In this document: positions 44,714 to 53,394 of the stretch, in pieces
How the letters are laid out: every line of letters begins with the position of its first letter
How positions within the stretch are numbered: position 1 is the first letter of the stretch
Notes under the pieces: generated by a model
Seen by the model: only the letters and a program-made list of their open reading frames with translations
Told to the model about the DNA's origin: nothing
Databases searched by the model: none
Source: JADKAV01 sp963769435
GTDB lineage: Bacteria > Actinomycetota > Actinomycetes > S36-B12 > UBA10799
Direction: 5' to 3'
NCBI GenBank assembly: GCA_963769435.1
Contig: CAVYLN010000002.1
Location: forward strand, 682,001 to 746,000
Length of the DNA stretch: 64,000 nucleotides
Position numbers and translations under genes: made by a program

Positions 44714-46822
44714 GTGACTTCGGCATCGGCCCCGGAAAACATCCGAAACGTGGTTCTGGTGGGGGACGCCGGGTCCGGCAAGACGACCCTCGTCGAAGCC
44801 GCACTGCTGGCCACCGGGGTGCTCACACGCGCCGGCCGCGTCGAGGACGGCAACACTGTCAGCGACTACGACCCCGTGGAGATGCGCCAGCAGCGGTCGA
44901 TCAACCTCACACTGGCGCCAACGACGTTCGACGGCTTGAAGATCAACTTCATCGACACCCCCGGCTACGCGGATTTCGTCGGCGAACTCAGGGCCGGACT
45001 GCGCGGTGCCGACGCGGCACTGTTCGTGGTGTCGGCTGCGGAGGACCTCACCGCAGCGACGCGGATGCTGTGGGCGGAGTGCGCCGAGGTCGGGATGGCA
45101 CGCGCGGTCATCCTGACCAAACTCGACCACCAGCGGTCCTCGTTCGAGGAGTCCGTACAGCAACTGCAGGCCGCACTCGGCGAGGGCGTGCTGCCGCTGT
45201 ACCTTCCCGCCTACGAGGAGGACGGGCACACGGTCGCCGGGCTGATCGGACTGCTCTCGCAGGAGGTGGCGGACTACTCCTCGGGATCCAGGACCAAACG
45301 TCCGGTCGACGCCGACCAGTCGGCGGCGATCCAGGAACCGCGCGGCCGCCTGATCGAGGCGATCGTGACCGAGAGCGAGGACGAGTCCCTGCTTGACTCG
45401 TGGGTGGCAGGCGAGGACATCGACATGGACGTCGTGATCTCGGACATGGAGAAGGCCGTCGTACGCGGCGAGTTCTATCCCCTGGTGGCGATCAACCCCG
45501 TGAACGGCCTGGGCATCCTGGAGGTCCTGGAACTGGTGGCGAAGGGATTCCCGTCGCCACTGGAGCACAAGGACGTGCAGGCGACAACGCCCGACGGCAA
45601 GCCGCGCAAGCCTTTGCGGTGCGACCCGTCCGGACCGCTGCTGGCCGAGGTGATCAAGACCACCTCGGAGCCCTACGTCGGCAAACTCTCGTTGGTCAGG
45701 GTCTTCTCCGGCACCCTCAAGCCGGAGACCGCGGTACACGTCTCCGGGCACTTCGCCGATGCCAGTAGCCACGAGGACCACGACCTGGACGAGCGAGTGG
45801 GTTCGCTCTCGGCGCCCTTGGGCAAGTCCCAGCAGTTGATCCCGCAGTGCCAGGCCGGCGACATATGCGCTGTGGCGAAACTGACCCGCGCGGAGACCGG
45901 GGACACTCTGTCCGGCATCGACGACCCCATGCTCCTGGAGGCGTGGCAGGTGCCCGAACCCTTGCTCCCGATCGCGATCGAGGCCCGCACGAAGTCCGAT
46001 GAGGACAAACTCGCCAAAGCCTTCTCCCGCCTGCTCGCCGAGGATCCCAGCCTGTGGCTGGAGTCCAAGGAGGACACGGGCCAACAGGTGCTGTGGTGTC
46101 TGGGCGAAGCCCACCTCGACGTGGTGATGGACCGATTGGCCAACACCTACGGCGTCGCGGTGGACACCGTGCCGCTGCGCGTGTCGCTGCGCGAGACCTT
46201 CGCGACCAAGGGCGAGGGGCATGGCCGCAACGTCAAGCAGTCCGGCGGCCACGGACAGTACGGCGTGTGTGACATCGAGATCGAGCCGCTGCCGCAGGGA
46301 AGTGGCTTCGAGTTCGTGGACAAGGTTGTGGGCGGGGCCGTGCCTCGCCAGTACATCCCCTCGGTCGAGAAGGGGATCCGCACCCAGATGGCCCGCGGCG
46401 TCGCGGCGGGCTATCCGGTCACCGACATCCGCGTCACCCTCCTCGGCGGCAAAGCGCACAGCGTCGACTCCTCCGACATGGCGTTCCAGACAGCGGGGTC
46501 GCTCGCGCTCAAGGACGCGGCGGAGAAGACGCCGGTCTCCCTTCTCGAGCCTGTCGCCGAGATCGCGGTGATCGTTCCCGACGATTACGTCGGGGCTGTG
46601 ATGACCGACCTCTCGATCCGCCGGGGCCGCCTCACCGGCACCGACTCGGCGGGAGCAGGCTTCACATCGGTCACCGCCGAGGTGCCGGAGATCGAATTGA
46701 CACGCTACGTCGTGGACCTGCGATCGATGTCCCACGGGACCGGCCACTTCCGGCGTCGCCACGTCGGATATCAGCCGATGCCCGCGGCACAGGCGGACAA
46801 GGTCAAGGCGCAGCAGACCTAG
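44714..46822 (+). CDS. Elongation factor G-like protein (EF-G2)
   Basis: 702-residue translation-factor GTPase. P-loop VGDAGSGKTT (residues 15-24), switch II region DTPGYADFVGE, and domain IV/V features such as GKAHSVDSSDMAFQTAGSLA and VEVMTDLSIRRGRL-type end (VGAVMTDLSIRRGRLTG) are present. The specificity motif is TKLD in place of NKxD. Switch I is shortened compared with canonical EF-G. Such EF-G2 paralogues (FusA2 in mycobacteria) are not the main translocase. GTG 44714 follows AGAAGGTGAGG; TAGGAT at 44651 may be a -10 box. Confidence 0.88.
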   Translation: MTSASAPENIRNVVLVGDAGSGKTTLVEAALLATGVLTRAGRVEDGNTVSDYDPVEMRQQRSINLTLAPTTFDGLKINFIDTPGYADFVGELRAGLRGADAALFVVSAAEDLTAATRMLWAECAEVGMARAVILTKLDHQRSSFEESVQQLQAALGEGVLPLYLPAYEEDGHTVAGLIGLLSQEVADYSSGSRTKRPVDADQSAAIQEPRGRLIEAIVTESEDESLLDSWVAGEDIDMDVVISDMEKAVVRGEFYPLVAINPVNGLGILEVLELVAKGFPSPLEHKDVQATTPDGKPRKPLRCDPSGPLLAEVIKTTSEPYVGKLSLVRVFSGTLKPETAVHVSGHFADASSHEDHDLDERVGSLSAPLGKSQQLIPQCQAGDICAVAKLTRAETGDTLSGIDDPMLLEAWQVPEPLLPIAIEARTKSDEDKLAKAFSRLLAEDPSLWLESKEDTGQQVLWCLGEAHLDVVMDRLANTYGVAVDTVPLRVSLRETFATKGEGHGRNVKQSGGHGQYGVCDIEIEPLPQGSGFEFVDKVVGGAVPRQYIPSVEKGIRTQMARGVAAGYPVTDIRVTLLGGKAHSVDSSDMAFQTAGSLALKDAAEKTPVSLLEPVAEIAVIVPDDYVGAVMTDLSIRRGRLTGTDSAGAGFTSVTAEVPEIELTRYVVDLRSMSHGTGHFRRRHVGYQPMPAAQADKVKAQQT

Positions 46823-46833
46823 GAAGGAAGGCC

Positions 46834-47013
46834 GTGATCGCGCGGTCGGCAGCCGAAGAGATCGCGTAATTCGCCCACGACTGTCCTCCGGTACTGGACC
46901 AGCTTCACAACGTCCTGGTCGACCTCGCTGCTGTCACCGCTGTCGGCTACCAGCCGACGATCGATGAACTACTTGCGAACCTGCCCGCGTCGGGCGAGGC
47001 GTGCTCGCGTTGA
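46834..47013 (+). pseudogene. Small frame with an internal stop codon
   Basis: Starting at GTG 46834 after AGGAAGGAAGG, the frame encodes VIARSAAEEIA, a TAA at 46867, then FAHDCPPVLDQLHNVLVDLA and about 25 more residues to TGA at 47013. The amino-acid composition is coding-like and the downstream part has no start of its own. It could be a small gene with a nonsense change (or base error), or a chance frame. Confidence 0.3.
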
Positions 47014-47023
47014 ACGGGCGTTC

Positions 47024-48010
47024 TCACCGGGACTGTTTGCTCCGGTAGAGGTCCTGGTCGGCCCGTGACAAGGCCGTCTCAAGCGTCTCTGACGCTGACC
47101 AGTCCGTCACCCCTGCGGTCCATGTCGTCGATCCGCCTCCCTGCGCCAATCGCCGCAGCGCCTCACGGGCCCGGGCTGCCGGCACACCGGGCATGATCAG
47201 CGCGAATTCGTCGCCGCCGAAGCGCGCGACGACGTCCGTGGCGCGCAACCCGCTCTTGAGGTCCCGGGCGGTCGAGACCAGCAACTCATCGCCGGCCAGA
47301 TGCCCGCGCCGGTCGTTGTACGCCTTGAAATTGTCGAGATCCACCAGAGCAACCGTTGCCGGTACACCCGTGCGCCGCATGTCCGCCGTCACGAAATCAC
47401 CCATCGCGCGCAGGCCCCGGCGGTTCAGCACGCCGGTGAGCCCATCTGTGACCGTTTGGGTGCGCAGTTGTGCCACGAGTGCGGCGACGGTGCCGCTGAC
47501 CGTGGTACTGACGATCGCGATGACGACGTAGAAAGCCAGGTGCAGCAGAGGCGTCACGACGAGTACCACCACGGCGTACGTGATGAGCATCAGGAGCAGT
47601 TCGACGACGAAGCGCCGGATCGGCCGGAAGTAGGCGGCGTAGACGCTGAAGAGCATGATGTTCAGGCCGAGCATCACCTGCGTGTCAGGGGCCTGCGCGA
47701 ACGCTGCAGAGCCGACTGCCGCCATCGACGTGACGACCAACGCGAAGTCGAGGCCATTCCCATCCCGGAAACGATCTCCGAAGAACCACACCCAAAGAGA
47801 CATCGCGAGGAAGAACAGCGCCGCGAACACCCCGAGCGAGTGCAACTCGGCAGCGATGGTGGGCACCAGTGAGAACAGCGCCGCAGATGCGCTTGCGATC
47901 AGTAGGAACCCGCTGAGGACCAGACTTGGTAAGCGCGCATAACGTCCGGCGGCTGACCGCGGCCACCTCGTCGCCGTATCCGCCCTGCGGGTGATCGCTC
48001 GCGCGTCCAC
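47024..48010 (-). CDS. Membrane-bound diguanylate cyclase (GGDEF)
   Basis: 328-residue protein. About six membrane segments occupy residues 25-160, then a GGDEF domain (about 170-328) makes cyclic di-GMP from two GTP. The active site FGGDEF is intact, and RATD, five residues upstream, is a standard RxxD inhibitory I-site. The N-terminal membrane part is probably sensory. Start GTG 48010 is chosen; GTG lies after a weak GGAG. Divergent from the DUF6777-like gene. Confidence 0.88.
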   Translation of the reverse strand: MDARAITRRADTATRWPRSAAGRYARLPSLVLSGFLLIASASAALFSLVPTIAAELHSLGVFAALFFLAMSLWVWFFGDRFRDGNGLDFALVVTSMAAVGSAAFAQAPDTQVMLGLNIMLFSVYAAYFRPIRRFVVELLLMLITYAVVVLVVTPLLHLAFYVVIAIVSTTVSGTVAALVAQLRTQTVTDGLTGVLNRRGLRAMGDFVTADMRRTGVPATVALVDLDNFKAYNDRRGHLAGDELLVSTARDLKSGLRATDVVARFGGDEFALIMPGVPAARAREALRRLAQGGGSTTWTAGVTDWSASETLETALSRADQDLYRSKQSR

Positions 48011-48225
48011 ACTCCAAGCGTAACCGTGGGGCGTCCGGGTCGTCCGATCCCGCCCGTCGATCCGCTGGACCGGCCGCAGGCGCATCTACAGGCGTAGAAT
48101 GGACCCAGGCACGAGGCCCGAGGCGAGTCGGTCGAGCGGTCACGTGTGATGGCGCTCCGCCCGACCGCGCGTGCTGAGGTGCGCAGGTGCACCGATCGGC
48201 ACCGCCCCGGGGGGAGGTGGGGATC

Positions 48226-49629
48226 ATGTCCGATCCGCAGTATTGGGACGGCGAGCGGTGGTTGCAGTGGGACGGGACCCAATGGGCCCCACACCCGGAT
48301 CCCCCGCCGCCCCCGGAGGAACCACACGTCGAGCAGGCAGTCCCAGAACCCGGGTCGACGGACTGGCCTCCCCCGACCGCCGCTCCCCCACGCAAGAGCC
48401 ACACGGGCGCGATCATCGCCACTGTTGCCGGCGCGCTGGCCTTCGTCCTGATCCTGGCTGTAGGAGCGTTCTGGCTCATCAGTCGAAGTGACGACAACAC
48501 CACCACGGGCACGCAGGGCACGTCGATCACGACAGTGCCGATCAACGGGACACAGGACTCGTTCACCGACCCGGTGGGCACCGACCAGCAGATCACCCCG
48601 AAGACGACCAAGCAGCCGGTCACCGTGCCGGGCGGGGAGCCAGGACTGTACGGCGGCACCCGGGACATCGGCAGCTGCAACCGGCAGAAGCTCATCCGCT
48701 TCCTGATGGCCAACCCCGACAAGGGTCGCGCCTGGGCCGGCGTCCTGGGGATCGACTACGAACAGTTACCAACCTTCGTGATGAAGTTGACTCCACTGGT
48801 GCTGCGCAGCGACACGCTGGTGATGAACCACGGGTACGCCGATGGCCAAGCCACATCGTTCCTGTCCGTTCTGCAGGCCGGAACCGCGGTGCTGGTCGGA
48901 CGCCGTGGGCTGCCGGTGGTCCGCTGCTACTGCGGCAACCCCTTGACCCAGCCGCCGGCACAGGTGACCGACGCCGTGTACACCGGGCCGACCTGGCCGG
49001 GATGGAACCCGCAATCGATCACGGTGATCACACAGAACGTGACAGTGATCGACATCTTCATCGTGATCGACATCGTCACCGGCGACCGGTTCACCCGTCC
49101 CGCGGGAACGGCCGGGGGTGCTGACGGCACCACCGGGACCGACAAGTCGACAACGGCACCTCCGGAGTCGGACGGCTCCACGAGCGCACAGGTCGAAGAC
49201 GTGACGGGCTTCCTCAGCGCACTGGCGGCCGGCGACTACGCCGCGGCGGACTCCTACTGCACGGGAGGTTTCATCTCCCGCTTCGGCGGCGCGGCGAACA
49301 TCGCTCCCGGTTGGGGGAGGCTGACCTCGTGGCAGATCACCGGCAGCCATAGCGGTGACACGTTCGTCGCTGTCTACGTGAACGAGGTCTGGGAGGGCGG
49401 CACCCGCTCCAGCACCTACTACGTGACCAAGACCGGCGGGACATACATCGAGGACGCCGACTTCGTCGACACGGACACCGGGTACACCGAAGATCCGTAC
49501 ACCGAGGATCCGTACACCGAAGATCCGTACACCGAAGATCCGTACACCGAGGACCCGTACGACTACCCGTCGGACTACCCCGAGCAGTACCCGGACGAGG
49601 GCGGGGAGCCGACCGACGCCGTGGGGTGA
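48226..49629 (+). CDS. Membrane-anchored extracellular protein (DUF6777-like)
   Basis: 467-residue protein. A short cytoplasmic region with QYWDGERWLQWDGTQWAPH and proline-rich sequence precedes one membrane span (about 61-85). The extracellular part includes a domain with GLYGGTRDIGSCNRQKLIRF and CYCGNPLTQPP, which resembles DUF6777 from memory, then a Thr/Ser-rich linker and a second domain (GDYAAADSYCTGGFISRF...). The C-terminus has YTEDP repeats. GGGGAGGTGGGGATC precedes ATG. The architecture suggests envelope-level sensing or binding; function unknown. Confidence 0.72.
   Translation: MSDPQYWDGERWLQWDGTQWAPHPDPPPPPEEPHVEQAVPEPGSTDWPPPTAAPPRKSHTGAIIATVAGALAFVLILAVGAFWLISRSDDNTTTGTQGTSITTVPINGTQDSFTDPVGTDQQITPKTTKQPVTVPGGEPGLYGGTRDIGSCNRQKLIRFLMANPDKGRAWAGVLGIDYEQLPTFVMKLTPLVLRSDTLVMNHGYADGQATSFLSVLQAGTAVLVGRRGLPVVRCYCGNPLTQPPAQVTDAVYTGPTWPGWNPQSITVITQNVTVIDIFIVIDIVTGDRFTRPAGTAGGADGTTGTDKSTTAPPESDGSTSAQVEDVTGFLSALAAGDYAAADSYCTGGFISRFGGAANIAPGWGRLTSWQITGSHSGDTFVAVYVNEVWEGGTRSSTYYVTKTGGTYIEDADFVDTDTGYTEDPYTEDPYTEDPYTEDPYTEDPYDYPSDYPEQYPDEGGEPTDAVG
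49483..49557 (+). repeat. Five tandem 15-bp repeats encoding YTEDP
   Basis: TACACCGA(A/G)GATCCG occurs five times in register, with only A/G and T/C third-base changes (the last copy ends GACCCG). It produces an acidic, tyrosine-rich tail at the extracellular end of the host protein. Copy number in such repeats often varies between strains. Confidence 0.9.
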
Positions 49630-49642
49630 TGCTGGCGAGGCG

Positions 49643-50470
49643 CTAGAAGTCGACGTGTCCGGCGATCCGCGTGACGGTGGCTCCCCCCACCCACACCGTG
49701 CCGTCGTGATCCTGCGACAGGTACACCCGGCCGTCCCTGCCGCATGCCGTGCCCTGTCGAGCCGTGTACGGAAAGCGAAGCCGACCGGCATCCACCAGCC
49801 ACGGCGCCACTGACGCGTTCAGGCTGCCCGTCACCGGATCCTCCTGAGTGAGCCCGCCGACCGGGAAGAAGGCACGCACCTCGAGATCGGCGGGACCCCC
49901 AGCCGGGTGCAGGGCGACAGCACCTATGAAGTACCCGTGCAGTGGACCGGGTTCAATGCCGAGCAACGTGTTCACGTCGGACACCAGGACCGCCACCCAA
50001 CCCGGACCGTTGTCCACCCACTGCACGTCCACGATTCGATCACCCGGGAGGCCGAGCACATCGGCTATGCGCCGCCGGTCCTCGTCGGCGACCGGTCCAG
50101 TGCGCACGAGTCCGGGAGCGGCGAAGGCCAATCCACCGGAGCCGAGCCGGATCGCGACGTCACCGGCCGCACACTCCTGGACGATCATCTCGGAGGCCGC
50201 ACCGGTCGCTTCCAGCCAGGCGTGGCAGGTCCCGAGGGTCGGATGACCAGCGAAAGGGAGCTCCTGGGACGGGGTGAAGATGCGGACGCGGTAGTCAGCC
50301 CCCGGACGTGTGGTCGGCAGGACGAAGGTGGTCTCGGACAGATTGGTCCACTGGGCGAACCGTTGCATCTGCTCGTCCGACAGGCCGTCGGCCTCAAGGA
50401 CCACCGCCACCGGGTTCCCCGTCAGGGCCTCGGTCCCGAACACGTCGACCTGCCGGAACGCTCGCCGCAT
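49643..50470 (-). CDS. PhzF-family isomerase
   Basis: 275-residue protein of the diaminopimelate-epimerase fold. The motif LTGNPVAVVLEADGLSDEQM and NLSETTFV, with E46 in the position of the catalytic glutamate of PhzF, are present, followed by the second-half PFAGHPTLGT and QEDPVTGSLN motifs. PhzF isomerises trans-2,3-dihydro-3-hydroxyanthranilate in phenazine synthesis, but most family members have other unknown substrates and no phenazine genes are here. Divergent from the DedA gene. Confidence 0.88.
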   Translation of the reverse strand: MRRAFRQVDVFGTEALTGNPVAVVLEADGLSDEQMQRFAQWTNLSETTFVLPTTRPGADYRVRIFTPSQELPFAGHPTLGTCHAWLEATGAASEMIVQECAAGDVAIRLGSGGLAFAAPGLVRTGPVADEDRRRIADVLGLPGDRIVDVQWVDNGPGWVAVLVSDVNTLLGIEPGPLHGYFIGAVALHPAGGPADLEVRAFFPVGGLTQEDPVTGSLNASVAPWLVDAGRLRFPYTARQGTACGRDGRVYLSQDHDGTVWVGGATVTRIAGHVDF

Positions 50471-50586
50471 GCGCCCAGGATGCCAGAAACCGAGATGGGG
50501 ATTCGATCAACCATCGTCGGCCGTATGCGTCGCCGGGCCGAGGAACACACGGCCACCCTCCGCGGCACCCGTGACAAAATAGTGAA

Positions 50587-51237
50587 ATGCTCTTCGCCTC
50601 TTTGAACCCGCCCGACGAGAACGCGGGGCTGATCGGCCTGGTGCTGGAGACGATCGATCGACTCGGGGAGATCGGCGTTGGCGCGTTGATCCTGCTCGAG
50701 TCGCTGATTCCGCCCATCCCCAGCGAGGTCGTGCTTCCGGCCGCCGGCGCGCTGGTCTACTTCGGCGACCTGTCCGGTCCGCTCACGATGTTCTGGGCGA
50801 CGCTGGGCTCGGTGCTCGGGGCACTGATCCTCTACGGAGCCGGCCGGGCGTTCGGCGAGGAACGCACGCGACGGGTGATGCTGGCGGTGCCGCTCATCGA
50901 CGAGGACGACGTCGATCGCGCCGACGAATGGTTCGCCAAACACGGCGAGAAGGCCGTGCTGATCGGACGGTTGATCCCGGGCGTCCGCAGCCTCGTGTCG
51001 CTGCCCGCCGGTGCCGCGGGCATGCCGCTGGGCCGTTTCACACTGCTGACCGCGATCGGCTCGGCGGTGTGGAATCTGCTGCTGATCGGCAGCGGATGGG
51101 TGCTGGGGACGCAGTACCACGTCATCGAGGAACACATCGACACTGCGAACAACATCATCTACGTACTGATCGGGGCCTCGCTCGCGGTCTTCGTGATGCG
51201 CAGGCTCACTCGACGACGACGAAGCGCCACCGGGTGA
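50587..51237 (+). CDS. DedA-family membrane protein
   Basis: 216-residue integral membrane protein. The family core is ESLIPPIPSEVVLPAAGAL, followed by GSVLGALILYGAGRAFGEE and the GRLIPGVRSLVSLPAGAAGM motif with the conserved arginines. DedA proteins act in lipid carrier (undecaprenyl phosphate) or phospholipid flipping, and maintain the proton motive force. Start ATG 50587. It is flanked by convergent and codirectional unrelated genes. Confidence 0.9.
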   Translation: MLFASLNPPDENAGLIGLVLETIDRLGEIGVGALILLESLIPPIPSEVVLPAAGALVYFGDLSGPLTMFWATLGSVLGALILYGAGRAFGEERTRRVMLAVPLIDEDDVDRADEWFAKHGEKAVLIGRLIPGVRSLVSLPAGAAGMPLGRFTLLTAIGSAVWNLLLIGSGWVLGTQYHVIEEHIDTANNIIYVLIGASLAVFVMRRLTRRRRSATG

Positions 51238-51303
51238 CTTTGCGGATCCATGAGTGCCGCATGCCCGGTGACACCTGTCCACCACGCGGCGTAGCGTGAC
51301 ATC

Positions 51304-51930
51304 GTGGCCCGTTACTTCGAAGTACACCCGGAGAACCCCCAGTCCCGCACGATCAATCAGGTCGTCCAGATGATCCAACAGGGCGCACTCATCGCCTACC
51401 CCACGGACTCCGGCTACGCCCTCGGCTGCAGGTTGGGCAACATCGAGGGCGTGGAGCGGATCCGGGACCTGCGCAAGCTCGACGACCGCCACCACTACAC
51501 ACTCGTCTGCCACGACTTCGCCCAGTTGAGCCAGTTCGTCTTCGTGAGCAACAGGGTGTTCCGCCTGATCAAGGCGCACACCCCGGGCAGCTACACCTTC
51601 ATCCTTCCCGCCACCCGCGAGGTGCCGCGACGGTTCATGACTTCCAAGAAGCGCACCGTCGGAGTACGGATTCCGCCCACCCCGGTCGCGCAGGCCCTGG
51701 TCACGACCCTCGGTGAGCCGCTGCTGTCCAGCACCCTGCTGATGCCCGGCGACGAGCAGCCCATGTCCGACGGGTGGGAGGTCAAGGAACGCCTCGACCA
51801 TGCGGTGGATGCCGTCATCGACGCCGGCGAATGCGGTACTGAGCCGACCACCGTGGTGGATCTCTCCGAGGGAGAACCGGAAGTCGTGCGAGTGGGCGCG
51901 GGCGACCCAACCCCGTTCGAGGGCGAGTGA
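51304..51930 (+). CDS. Sua5/YciO/YrdC family protein (YciO type)
   Basis: 208-residue protein with IAYPTDSGYALGC, KLDDRHHYTLVCHDFAQ, TPGSYTFILPATREVPRR and TVGVRIPPTPVAQALV. These are the nucleotide-binding features of the threonylcarbamoyl-AMP synthase fold. The size and lack of a Sua5 domain, with the start MARYFEVHPENPQSRTINQ, fit the YciO subgroup, whose physiological role is not settled; a full TsaC/Sua5 role in t6A would need another copy. TAGCGT lies 6 bp before GTG 51304 (leaderless). Ends 7 bp before repeat A2. Confidence 0.87.
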   Translation: MARYFEVHPENPQSRTINQVVQMIQQGALIAYPTDSGYALGCRLGNIEGVERIRDLRKLDDRHHYTLVCHDFAQLSQFVFVSNRVFRLIKAHTPGSYTFILPATREVPRRFMTSKKRTVGVRIPPTPVAQALVTTLGEPLLSSTLLMPGDEQPMSDGWEVKERLDHAVDAVIDAGECGTEPTTVVDLSEGEPEVVRVGAGDPTPFEGE

Positions 51931-51936
51931 ACCAGC

Positions 51937-52031
51937 GCGACTGCGTCAGTCTGCAAAATGACCGCAGGGATCGCCGAAGCCTCCCCCACGACTGGGGTAT
52001 GAACCGACCGACCGTTTTGCATAGTGCGTCA
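51937..52031 (+). repeat. Palindromic repeat family A, copy A2
   Basis: A 95-bp element (A1 and A3 have the same length to this point) beginning GCGACTGCGTCAGTCTGCAA and ending GTTTTGCATAGTGCGTCA. It lies between the convergent YciO and DUF559 genes; the DUF559 stop codon begins on the next base. Its centre has diverged but keeps the length. Confidence 0.85.
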
Positions 52032-52937
52032 TCAACGGGGAGCCAGCTCCCATCTGCGCGCCTCCATGTTCGCCTCGACGTCCTGTAGGACCCACCTCGG
52101 CTCGGTCATCACCTGGTTGACCGAGAAACGCACGAGGACAATGCCTGTGGCGTGGATCGCGTTCTGCCGCCGCATGTCCCTCTCGAAGGCAAGCGCCTTG
52201 GTGTGCACGTCACGGCCATCGATCTCCGCGCCCAATCTCAGCTCGGGCCAGTAGGCGTCGATGCGCTTGACCCCGAGATAGGTGTCGATCTCGAACTGCA
52301 GCACCGGAGTCGGTAGCTGAGACTGCTCGAGCAACCGCCAGAAGTTGGCCTCGCCCCCGGATTCGGCCCCCTGCCGGGCCTCCTCGGCCAGTTGTCGCAT
52401 CGCCCCTCGAGCAGACGACGGGACACCCGAGGTGAACTCGAGATCACCCGGCGTGAGAAGCCCGCGCTGAACAGCCTCCATCGCTGGGAACCGTACCTCG
52501 GCAACATCCATCAGCGCTGTCGCGCCGACGATGGCCTCGGCGGGTCCGACCACGGCCAGCCCACCGCGGGTCATGGTCGGTCGCGCGGTTCTGTAGTGGA
52601 CGCGCACGCCGTCCGCACCCCGGCACCCGGTGCGGGGAACTGCGACATGAACGTCGCGGGGGACTCTGTCCCCAAGAACACCCCAGACCTCCAGAGCACT
52701 CAAGTGACTCAATGCAGCGTCGGGACCCGCCTGCAACAAAGCCGCGCGGAACTGGGTCTGGCGGTCCAGATGGAGACTCGGTGACGCGAGAACCTGCGGG
52801 TGGAGCACCAGGAGTCGACCCTGCGCGATCCTGCGGGAGATCCAGGAGCGCCCGACACCCGCGGCCCGCAACTCGTGACGGGTCACCAGCCCGCCGCCCA
52901 GGTCCAGCAACCGACGGGTCGTCTCCTCCGCACTCAC
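52032..52937 (-). CDS. AbiEi-type winged-helix + DUF559 (PD-(D/E)XK-like) protein, paralogue 2
   Basis: 301-residue protein aligned without gaps to the one at 12119-13015; 156 of 298 positions match by hand count, with the C-terminal half most conserved. The same candidate active-site residues are kept: E196 (SGGEANFW), D227 (RIDAYW), E238-I-D240 (GAEIDGR), H245 (HTK). The N-terminal winged helix covers about residues 1-60 (RHELRAAGVGRSWISRRI). The unit is bracketed by repeats A2 and A3; its stop codon abuts A2. ATG 52937 has GAGTGCGGAGGAG-like context. Role unknown: DNA binding and cleavage is inferred. Confidence 0.8.
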   Translation of the reverse strand: MSAEETTRRLLDLGGGLVTRHELRAAGVGRSWISRRIAQGRLLVLHPQVLASPSLHLDRQTQFRAALLQAGPDAALSHLSALEVWGVLGDRVPRDVHVAVPRTGCRGADGVRVHYRTARPTMTRGGLAVVGPAEAIVGATALMDVAEVRFPAMEAVQRGLLTPGDLEFTSGVPSSARGAMRQLAEEARQGAESGGEANFWRLLEQSQLPTPVLQFEIDTYLGVKRIDAYWPELRLGAEIDGRDVHTKALAFERDMRRQNAIHATGIVLVRFSVNQVMTEPRWVLQDVEANMEARRWELAPR

Positions 52938-53011
52938 GCTTCAACTATTGGCACGCCGAGGGCGGCGGAGCGGGCCCGCGGACTATCTGTGGATAAGCCC
53001 CGTGGTCGGCC

Positions 53012-53110
53012 GCGACTGCGTCAGTCTGCAAAATGACGGCGCCCTTTCCAGGGGTTTCCCGCACGGGAGGCCCACGAAACTCACCGTCGTTTTGCACACT
53101 GCGTCACGCC
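53012..53110 (+). repeat. Palindromic repeat family A, copy A3
   Basis: A 99-bp element beginning GCGACTGCGTCAGTCTGCAA and ending GTTTTGCACACTGCGTCACG, same orientation as A2 and reverse of A1. It lies 74 bp upstream of the DUF559 start codon. The centre matches A1 around GCACGGGA(A/G)GCCC and CTCACCGTC. Confidence 0.88.
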
Positions 53111-53228
53111 AGGTCTGCGAGCGGGCATTCTCGCGGAGCGCTGACCAATAGAGACCCTTGTGAGCAACCTCACGCAACCAGTTGTTTGGCTCGCCCGTGA
53201 CGCGGGGTACCGTCGTACAGAGCCGGTT

Positions 53229-53375
53229 CGACAACTAAATCCGCAGGGAAGTCCTGCGGACGGACCAGCCCGCCGAAGCGCTCAGCGCGCCGGGGACCCA
53301 CGTTGTTGGGGCGAATCCGACCCAGGTCGGTAGAGGACTTCTCTCCTCGAGCCCGTCAGCTAACCCGGTAGGCGG
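53229..53375 (+). promoter_or_regulatory. ydaO-yuaA (cyclic di-AMP) riboswitch
   Basis: The leader contains the conserved pieces of the c-di-AMP aptamer in order: CGACAACTAAATCC, GGGGACCCA, GTTGGGGCGAATCC, GGTCGGTAGAGG and GCCCGTCAGCTAACCCGGTA with GGCGG. This ordering matches the ydaO class. It lies 19 bp before the NlpC/P60 gene. In actinobacteria this class is usually found before cell-wall peptidases and resuscitation-promoting factors, and c-di-AMP binding turns expression off. Confidence 0.9.
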
Positions 53376-53394
53376 AATGAGAAGGAGACACTTG

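Noticed and set aside
53229..53375. Cobalamin or other riboswitch class
   Set aside because: The order of GGGGACCCA, GGGGCGAATCC and CCCGTCAGCTAACC is specific for the ydaO class.
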